Below, in pieces: positions 53,085 through 64,000 of a stretch of 64,000 bases of DNA. Numbering within the stretch: the stretch's first letter is position 1; every line of letters starts with the position of its first letter. The stretch spans positions 7,501 to 71,500 of the forward strand of contig JAXCGZ010001899.1 of NCBI GenBank assembly GCA_037179515.1, read 5' to 3'. A program made the position numbers and the translations under genes. The notes beneath the pieces were generated by a model that saw only the letters and a list, made by a program, of their open reading frames with translations, was not told the origin of the DNA and made no database searches. This DNA comes from Halocaridina rubra. Its lineage: Eukaryota > Arthropoda > Malacostraca > Decapoda > Atyidae.

Positions 53085-53215
53085 GGTGCTGTGGTAAGAG
53101 CGCTCAACCTAGGGATAGAAAAACTCATGTTCGAGTCCACCATGTTTGAATCCCCAGATCCATCTCGAATGCATATTATTAGTGACACATAAAACAATAC
53201 ATACTACATATACCA
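53085..53215 (+). mobile_element. tRNA-derived SINE copy
   Basis: It has an internal polymerase III promoter-like pair: A box TGGTAAGAGCGCT (53092-53104) and B box GTTCGAGTCC (53129-53138), then a body ending in AGTGACACATAAAACA. It does not fold as an intact tRNA. The 3' body recurs elsewhere in the window without the promoter part. Confidence 0.65.
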
Positions 53216-53386
53216 CATGCACAGGACAACTGCAATGAGACACTTGATTATAGTAACCAAACACTATTAAAAGAAAATTAACACTATTGAGGATTTAGCG
53301 ATTTCTCGCTATCTAAGAGATTGGCAAAACAGTCAGCCTCACCATCTATCAGTAATGAATCTAAAAACTGATGAACGGAACATTTA

Positions 53387-53620
53387 GACTTCTCTCACAC
53401 GGGTGTGTCTGTGCGCGTGTCAAACGCACACACAGAAACGCGTCAGATTTTTGCACATGCGTTTTCCATGCCTAACTGCCTTGGGCGTTTGCGCCGCGTT
53501 GTACGTGCATGCAACATGTTGTGTGAAAGGTCTCATTGAACTCCATTGAATGTTAAAATGCCGCGCACACAAATGCGCATACGGGAACATGCGTACGGGA
53601 ACACTCGTGTGAAAGAGTCC
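53387..53620. mobile_element. PIF/Harbinger-type MITE, 234 bp
   Basis: Inverted ends GACTTCTCTCACACGGGTG and the complement of CACTCGTGTGAAAGAGTCC are flanked by TTA on both sides (53384-53386, 53621-53623), the 3-bp target usual for PIF/Harbinger. The interior is GC- and CA-rich with partial internal palindromes, unlike the AT-rich surroundings. There is no coding capacity. Confidence 0.7.
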
Positions 53621-53624
53621 TTAC

Positions 53625-54660
53625 ATTGCACACAATTTTGGCCATTAAGCAATTTTCTTTTACATTATGGGGATGGACAAAGACAGATTAAAACTGAAGT
53701 ATTAAGGCTGGATGTCTTTCCTAACATCCCGTCGTGGGCTCAAGTTTAAGGCTGTCTACTCCTGACCCTAGAATTTTAGCTACTTGCCCCCCTGAGTCCC
53801 CGACAGTCCAGCAAAAACAAAGTTTCTACATTCATCCTCTTTAATAACATTTTAAACGTGGTATAATAGTAATCGTCTTTCTTCTTTAAACACGTATGCA
53901 TAGTTTTTATTCCATAATAAACATTAAATAAATTGTGAATTCATCATTGGTAATCTAGGCTTAAGATACAAAATTTTGCAGTAAACAGTATCAGCATTAC
54001 TTCTTCAATTAGCACAAAAATACTGGTTAGTAATTCATTGCACCATAGGGTTGGTTTTCCTTATAAAGATGTTTGCTTCTTGTCTGCCTTGAGATAACCC
54101 AACACCGTTTATTAAACAAACCATAAAAATATACTGCACCCGAATAATTTACATTGGACAGCCATAATATGCAATATTAGGAGAAAATGTAAAAAAAAAA
54201 TATATACTGAATTTGGCCATAATACTTGTTTTAACACTAAATAAGTACAAGATTCCTCTTTAGGGGCATTAGTAAAGTTCACTTAATGATAAAAAGTGGC
54301 ACCTGAGAAATATGTCAACTTGCCTTGACCTGGCTGAACTAAACATAGCCTAAAGAATTCATTAGTGCGTGCATGAGAATAACAATATGTGACCAATAAT
54401 CTTTTACAATTGTGTTTCCTAAAATACAGTAGTGCCTCATCTTATACAGTCAACTGGTTCCCCAAACCCCAAGTTATTCAACCTACGTGTACCTTCATGA
54501 CTCTTATTTGAAGTGCCTCTGCAATTTTCATACAAGCTATTCCCAAGCTTCCGTATACTATAACTCAGGCCTAGCTTTCTGTACTATACTTCAACTTTAC
54601 CTAATATTATGTAAATTCTGTGTAAAAACATCACAGTGGTTATTATATTGCTTCAAGGAA
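53625..54660. other. Non-coding DNA, nothing recognised
   Basis: AT-rich sequence; the ORF at 53546-53749 overlaps the MITE edge and has no domain. Confidence 0.5.
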
Positions 54661-54662
54661 AA

Positions 54663-57214
<2,552 letters not shown>

Positions 57215-57221
57215 CACATTG

Positions 57222-57518
<297 letters not shown>

Positions 57519-57524
57519 CGACCA

Positions 57525-57775
57525 GATACATTCAGAATGGCACTATCTAAAACTGCTTAAGATGCAGGGTCCTTGAATATTGTACAAAATTTAAGCCTTA
57601 TTTTCATGAACTTAAACTAGATCTAATATAATTTATATAGCAGAGCAGTTGTTATATAATTTAAGGGTAAAAACATTTCTCCTTTGAGTATAATTTCCTA
57701 CCACATGCATTTAGAACCTCACTATCTAAAACTGCATAAGACGTGGGCACACTGCATCTTGTACCTATTTTAAAA
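57525..57775. repeat. Diverged tandem duplication (~75-bp block, ~170-bp period)
   Basis: 57525-57600 and 57696-57775 share CACTATCTAAAACTGC, TAAGA.G, TTGTAC and flanking blocks. It lies in the region downstream of the LicD-type gene on its strand. Confidence 0.65.
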
Positions 57776-57779
57776 ATTA

Positions 57780-58283
57780 TATACATTATGTTTGTTTGGC
57801 TTACACCACTTCCTTGATGTGAAAGGTTTCCTTTGCAATTTTATGCTCTATATCTACTTGGTAATAACAAATCCAGTCATTAGTATACTGAATAATAATG
57901 ATACTTTTGACCCAGAATTTATATGCATGTAATAAAAAAACCTTTGTATTATATAACTCTTGGTATCTAAATTAAATGCAATATGGTATTCTAAACAAAT
58001 CTGGCAATTTATGTTTGGAGAGTACTTTATTCTTGGTATATCTTTAACTAATTCACATCAGACGCAAAAATGTATCCACATGCATAAATTTATTGCACAT
58101 GTTATGAAACCGTTCAGAGAAGCACAAAAATGAATCATTAAAACCACTGACCATCTTAATAATGTGTGTATTTTGGCTTAATCAGTTTCTGTGAAGAGAA
58201 GCTTCAGACAATGAAGTTGGTCTTTAACAGTCTTTGTTGCACTTACTTAATTAATCACTAATATATTTTGTTAGGAATTATCA
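57780..58283 (-). other. Likely 3' UTR region of the LicD-type gene
   Basis: On the minus strand two AATAAA signals occur after the stop: at 58094-58089 (about 190 bp downstream) and 58031-58026. No other element is seen. Confidence 0.5.
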
Positions 58284-60751
58284 TTAAAGTATAATAAAAG
58301 GTTGCAAAAAAGGAAGGTTTCCATCTCCAGGATGCCGATCTAGACATGAATGATGTTTAGGATTTTTGCACTTGTTCCACACTCCAGGATTCTCATAACC
58401 CCCCTTTGCTTTTCCTACAGATGATACCTTTAATGTTCTCCAGTGAGCTGCATGTTTCAAACTATCGATACCCATTCTATTTCGGGCATGGAGGCCTGGG
58501 TTAGAGCTTACAATGACATCCCTGCCTGAGTAATTGATAGTTGTGGGTATATTATGATATTCCTTTGGAAGATAAATACGACTTGTAGCATTATAATGAT
58601 GACAATAAAGCTCTAAAAAGAAGTGAGGACAGTTGACAGTAATATACTTATATTTCTGGTTAACCTCTGTTCGGCAACCTGTAGGTTTTAATTCTGTATT
58701 TGCCTTAAGCCAAGTGGGATAGTCTTGACATTCAAAAACTATGTCTGTATCATAGTCCCATGGCAAGTAACCCCCCATTTTTACAGCTCCCAGTGCTGAC
58801 CCTGCTTGAAGTTCATGAGACAAGTTGTGTTTTAGACCATAACTGGTCAAATAACTTAAATATTTTTCCATCTCTGCTATGCAGCAAGGTGGTAAAAGAT
58901 AGGATCTAATGATAGACAAGGGATTCTTGCAAGAAATTCCAACGGAATCACAGCTAAAGTTATAAACTTTATCATCAAAGGAGAGGATTTTTTCCAGAGA
59001 CCACTTCTTAGCAATCATAAGCCAGTCACTCTGATTCATGGATGTGTGATTATTCACAAAAAACATAACATCGGGACAGACCATTGAAAGGTGGCCAGTT
59101 GAGCGCACATGAGCAAACCAATCACGGTACATTGCAGCACTGCTGAGGTTCTTAGTGAAAGGCATATCTTTCATTAACTGAACACTAGCTACAAATGGTG
59201 TCAGTATATCATCACAGTACATACATTCATACTTTGAATGATAATATCCTGTAGTGTAGAAAGCTTGATAATTTGCCATTTTCATTTGAAGACAACCGTG
59301 AGTCCAGTGTCCACTGATATCTCTAGCAGCCCCTGCAACTATCTTAACTTCCTTAACCTCATCTAAGACCCGTACGAGTCGCTCAAGAGACGACTGATTG
59401 CTGAAATGAGCTAAATCTGTCCCCATCAAGACATAAGGTGTCTTAATGCTCCCCACCACACTGTTAAGAATTTTTGCTTCATCACTATTCTCACTAGCTT
59501 TTTGAATGGTAATGTTGGTCATATTTTCAATATCTATCACTGATGGTACAATGGCAATGATAGGTATATCATGCACATTTCTAATTTGACTAGTCACAAA
59601 GCTGATTTCGTGAGTTGACCATTTGAAAGCTGGAAGTACCACTGTTAGTACCTTGTTAAACTTGGGAACATAGGTGCATGATTCAGGATCCATACCATGC
59701 TGATTGTAAGGGGCATCATACATTGGTCCGTGATACACCTCTGGGCATACATGTCGATCCTTGTTGGGTGCCAAAGCAGGCATGTCTGGAAGTCTTGCAG
59801 AGTAATCCCAATTTGCTTTCGTCACAAGCAATAACCTAGGGTCGAGTTCTTCTGCTACGGCGGCTATCTTCAGTGACCATTTTGCGTCAATGATTGTTTG
59901 TTTACCTGGGGGAAAAAGCTCTTGTTTTAAAAAACAGGAATGAGTGAAACATAATGAATTCTAGTCCAGTGGGGGCATTAGGAAGGCATCCAGTCTTAAT
60001 TTTCCATCTACAAACTGTTTGTATCCACATCCATTTGAATGGGGATAAATAGTAACAACAACAACAACAGCTAAGGAATAGTTATGCATAGCAAGCAACA
60101 ACAACAATTAAGAATTAGTTATGTACAACATTAGCACTGTTAACATTCCTTTGTATATTATATATTCATATAAGACACCATATCCTGCTGAAGCCAGTTG
60201 CGTGGCTATAAGAGCAACAACAGTACTATGATAGCAGGTGGCATGAAAAATAGCGCTCAACTTGGGATGTTGCAAAGCTGGGATCAAGCTCAGCACTGGA
60301 TGTTAAGAAGGGCATCCAGTCATAGTGTCCCGGTTCCAATCTGTTTGTCCACCCACACTCAATTGATAATAATAATAATATAAAATGGTGAAGAAAGAAA
60401 AAAATCCCCCAAAAGAAGCATAAGTGTTGGAGACACTACACAAGTTTATATTTTTACTGTTCATGAAATTAAAATAGGATTTTTGAAAAAATAAAATAAA
60501 ATCTTAACAATATGCATATAATAAGCAGTAGGAAAACAAGAGATGCTACCCCAATCTTTAAAATTTCTTCATTTATTACCAGCCAGAACTGAGTTTTATT
60601 ACCTGTTAAAGGTTGGTTTCATTACCTGCCAGGCGATGAATTTCCCGTTGAACCTCAACTAGAGAGGCTGCAAGCCTCCGTCTATGTTCGACAGCCAAAG
60701 AACAGTGTCTTGAGACCAGTCCATTATTTTCATCATCAGTCACTCCACTAC
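58284..60751 (-). CDS. LicD-domain (fukutin-related/FKRP-like) sugar-phosphate transferase, last two exons
   Basis: Family members transfer phosphosugars (FKRP: ribitol-5-phosphate to dystroglycan glycans) in the Golgi. Exon 60751-60626 follows TTTATAG and ends GCAG|GTAATG; exon 59905-58284 follows TTTTTCCCCCAG. Both joins are phase 1, giving EIHRLA-G-KQTIIDAKW. The first exon looks like a helical stem (EHRRRLAASLVEVQREI). The second has a GT-like N-lobe (VLTVVLPAFKWSTHEISFV, YVLMGTDLAHF), a paired-Cys region (YLLPPCCIAEMEKYL) and the LicD core: AGSALGAVKMGGYLPWDYDTD at about 58790-58740, with the DxD metal motif. Eight or so N-glycosylation sequons fit a lumenal protein. The end PFIIL-stop is at 58284. 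The upstream membrane-anchor exon is not identified. The apparent start at 59831 is TTG inside the exon, not a real start. Confidence 0.88.
59965..60050. mobile_element. SINE-family copy in the LicD-gene intron
   Basis: GGCATCCAGTCTTAATTTTC, CTGTTTGTATCCACATCCAT and TTGAATGGGGAT, followed by an AAC repeat. Confidence 0.45.
60285..60385. mobile_element. SINE-family copy in the LicD-gene intron
   Basis: AAGGGCATCCAGTCATAGTG, TCCAATCTGTTTGTCCACCC and CACTCAATTGATAATAATAA: the same layout as the copy 300 bp away, ending in a different simple repeat (AAT). Confidence 0.45.
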
Positions 60752-61017
60752 CTATAAATATAAATTTGTCATAGATTTTTGTCCCTCATTCCTTCTAGTA
60801 GATGAATACAGTAATAGTAATGGAGTTAAGAATTATTTACAGAATTACTTAATACCGCACATAAAGCATTAGAAATATATATTGTCAAATACATAAGTAC
60901 CGCATAATGGAGTGTTAGTATGATTTCGGAGAGCATGTAATGCAAAACAGTTGAAGGTGTTCATTTAAAGTCACATGATCGTGAATTATGTTCTCATAGA
61001 TTTTGGGGGATTTAGAT

Positions 61018-61040
61018 ACACACACACGCACACACACGCG

Positions 61041-61078
<38 letters not shown>
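61018..61078. repeat. (CA)n microsatellite, 5' edge of a LINE copy
   Basis: CA units with CG and GTT interruptions, then about 20 pure CA units, joined directly to LINE sequence at 61079. Confidence 0.93.
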
Positions 61079-61079
<1 letters not shown>

Positions 61080-61547
61080 CACATAGCTAAGCTTGAAAAA
61101 GTTCAAAGACATGCCACGAAACTGGTGCCAGAAATACGCAATCTCAGTTATGATGAGAGGCTGAGGGAATTAGACTTGCCATCACTCGAAGCTAGAAGAG
61201 TAAGGGGGGATATGGTGACAGTCCTTAAATTCCTTCATGGTTATGATAGAGTGGATAGGGATCGATATTTCGATATGGCTGGCTATAGAACTAGAGGTCA
61301 TAGTTTGAAGCTTGGTAAGAAAACTTCTTTGCAGGATGTAAGGAAATACTTTTTCAGTGTAAGAGTAGTTGATAATTGGAATTGGCTAAGCGAGGAGGTA
61401 GTTAATGCTATCTCAATCCATAGTTTTAAGGACAGGTACGATAAGTATCACTAAGTCTAAAATGGAACCGATGAGGAGACGGGAAGATACGAGCTTTGGG
61501 CTCTTTCCCGTAAACACAATTAGGTAATCACAATTAGGTAATCACAG
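61079..61547 (+). mobile_element. CR1-like LINE, 3' end only (copy F)
   Basis: It starts within KKHIAKLEK and is open to FKDRYDKYH-stop at 61454. It ends in two full tail repeats (CACAATTAGGTAAT) at about 61514-61541. The next LINE fragment begins immediately after. Confidence 0.9.
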
Positions 61548-62350
<803 letters not shown>

Positions 62351-62351
62351 A

Positions 62352-63770
62352 ATGGCTGCAATCCCATATGTATGGGGGTGGCCGAGTCAAAGCAAGCATA
62401 TTCACAAGAAACCAATTCAACCTAATCACTCCTCTTAGATCCTTGGGGATAAAGGGTCGCCACCTAGATTTTGCATTCAGTACCATAGAACTTATTTTGC
62501 AGTACTAATAGTCAGCTCCATCAGATTTTAATAGTTCTGGATATCAATTACGTAAAATGTAAAGGAGTTGTATCTTTAATCAAAGCACATATTTATTTTG
62601 TCATTAACAAAAGCAGTATTTTTGTCGGTAACAAACAACAATTACTGTATTATTGCATTAGTTAAATTAACCTTCCAAGGTGTATAAGAGGCTTTAAATA
62701 TCATCTATAGGAAACAAATATAAAAACTGCATTGACTACCCAAGTATTAACAGTTTTTTCTCTTTATGTATAAGACATCCAGCCATAATCCCCCCTCCTC
62801 CAATATGTCTTCGTCCACTCCCAATTTAAAGGAGACCGCTTGTAACACATAAAAAGGTGCCTCTTCTTCAGCTGTTAGTCAATAAATATATATACAGTAA
62901 AATTAAAGAACTAATAGTAAATTTACACAAGATTCTAGATGTTTTCAAATATGAAAAATATTTAGAGTTTTTTGCTTAAATTATCAAAGAATTTATGACG
63001 TTTTTCACAATATCCATAATTTTCAGGTTACTTAAATAAAGTAAACCTACATTACAATAAGTAAAGTTTCTCTAGAATTTAGGAGGTTTTGGGTATAATC
63101 CACATAAAATGTAAAAAGAAATATCTGTTATTAATATGTTATTTTTGTTAGTAACTAAATGGTGGATGTCTATGACTTATATTTGAGGAATGACGAATAT
63201 TTTTATTTTTGTTAAGAAACAGGTGAGACGTAAGTAGCTAATAAAACAAAGCAGAAAGAGTGATACAAGACATTGAGATAAACGTATATAGCTACTCTTC
63301 ATCTCTCCTCTAATATTATGCATATGCAAACATAAAATAATATGAATACAGACACTTCACAGCTTATGAAAGAGTTAGGTTCATAAGTAGAATTATTCGT
63401 ACATACATATGCAGTACTGTTCACTACTTATGCTAAAGACACTTAGCTACTACATGAAACGTAAAGTATACAGTATTAATGAAATGTGATACAGATATAA
63501 TAATGTAATAATACAGCACATTACAGTAATATATATACATTAATACATGAGTAGATAATGGGTAGGTTTTTGTTTGTATCTGTGAATGTTTGTAACTCAG
63601 TTTTTCGTAAGTAGAGTAGCTTCTGTAAACTCAAGAATAAATAGTAACATCAAGAATAAGAAATACAGCAGACAATACATATAGATACTAACAAAAGGGA
63701 TGAAAAATAATACTGCCAATAATAACCACTGAAGTAAAAAATAGCACAACACGATACACATAATTAGCTT
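62352..63770. other. Non-coding DNA with one SINE-like block
   Basis: About 62760-62860 matches the SINE-like family (AGACATCCAGCCATAATCCC, CTTCGTCCACTCCCAATTTA, TGTAACACATAAAA). The remainder is AT-rich and unrecognised. I could not find the 5' exon(s) of the LicD-type gene here. Confidence 0.45.
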
Positions 63771-64000
63771 TGAAGAGGTATTCTGTTCCAAGATATGAGA
63801 GCCCACAGGCAGAGGCTCTAGTTGGAGTATGACTTGTCCCAGGAAATATGTAGGTGTGCCCCTAACAAGGGCCATTTGAAGTTCACGCTGATGGAGAGTG
63901 CAATGCCAGTACCTACCAACTTTATAGTTTTGTCTTGCCATTGGCACGCTGTCTCTGAGCTGTCTTCCCATTGCCAACTGTCCAGGAGACTTGCACATGC
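63770..64000 (-). mobile_element. LTR-retrotransposon integrase C-terminal fragment, cut by the window edge
   Basis: The minus-strand frame from the edge reads KSPGQLAMGRQLRDSVPMAR, YWHCTLHQRELQMA and LEPLPVGSHILEQN. This is the layout of the region after the integrase core in Ty3/gypsy-type polyproteins (SPAQLLMGR motif, then the small basic domain). The hydrophobic stretch that follows in the same frame (63597-63765) is probably non-coding read-through. The frame has no stop at the edge, so more of the element should lie beyond it. Confidence 0.6.

Noticed and set aside
53129..53138. Functional tRNA gene
   Set aside because: Only the A- and B-box-like motifs match; I cannot form an acceptor stem or anticodon arm, and it fits a SINE head.
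63597..63765. Multi-pass membrane protein in the hydrophobic half of the 133-codon minus-strand ORF
   Set aside because: It follows an integrase-like fragment, is AT-rich read-through with biased Leu/Phe/Tyr content, and has no independent start.

Overview
The window is invertebrate nuclear DNA, most likely from a decapod crustacean (shrimp-like). This rests on spliceosomal introns with GT/AG borders, a very high density of long AT, AAT/ATT, CT/GA, AC and CTT microsatellites, several non-LTR retrotransposon families, Tigger/pogo and MITE DNA transposons, and short TTAGG telomere-type tracts. There is no bacterial gene order, rRNA, intact tRNA or CRISPR array. Most long ORFs in six-frame translation are microsatellite artefacts (poly-Tyr-Ile, poly-Ser-Leu, poly-Asn, poly-Ile).

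Layout. 1-3197: intergenic or upstream intron, with CTT and CT microsatellites and a decayed CR1-like LINE. 3198-12602 (+): sixteen phase-consistent exons giving the C-terminal ~750 residues of an M1 zinc aminopeptidase (aminopeptidase N type); its 5' exons are not found. The first visible intron carries a ~53-bp minisatellite whose unit copies the adjoining exon/intron donor junction. 14.6-15.6 kb (-): RTE-like LINE end. 18.0-19.9 kb (-): broken copy of a repetitive metazoan protein family. 20.2-20.7 kb: CR1-like LINE end. 20.9-25.85 kb (-): almost complete two-ORF LINE. 26.8-27.8 kb (+): LINE end with a TATC tail. 28.2-29.1 kb (+): decayed paralogue of a Gly/Ala-rich secreted protein whose intact three-exon gene lies at 38984-41364 (+). 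30.2-31.7 kb: two minisatellites. 33.8-38.1 kb: tandem segmental duplication, each half carrying a CR1-like LINE (-). 40.1 and 42.2 kb: short elements joining the two ends of the 45.5-48.9 kb LINE. 43.2-45.4 kb (+): decayed RTE-like LINE. 45.5-48.9 kb (+): LINE with ORF2 broken by stops. 49.3-50.1 kb (+): CR1-like remnant. 50.2-54.6 kb: SINE- and MITE-bearing non-coding DNA. 54.9-57.2 kb (+): decayed Tigger element nested in a TA microsatellite. 58284-60751 (-): two exons of a LicD/fukutin-related (FKRP-like) transferase gene. 61.1-62.2 kb (+): two CR1-like LINE ends back to back. 63.8-64.0 kb (-): LTR-retrotransposon integrase tail cut by the window edge.

Host genes. Only three look functional: an aminopeptidase (peptide trimming at the cell surface or in secretion), a secreted Gly/Ala-rich structural-type protein, and a Golgi/ER LicD-type sugar-phosphate transferase. 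Nothing in the sequence links them in one pathway; everything else is mobile or satellite DNA.

The strongest unusual signals are: (1) the array of splice-donor copies in the aminopeptidase intron; (2) CR1-like LINE copies that repeatedly sit inside (CA)n tracts; (3) short elements built from both ends of a resident LINE; (4) the functional/decayed Gly/Ala-rich gene pair. I found no convincing new multi-gene system.
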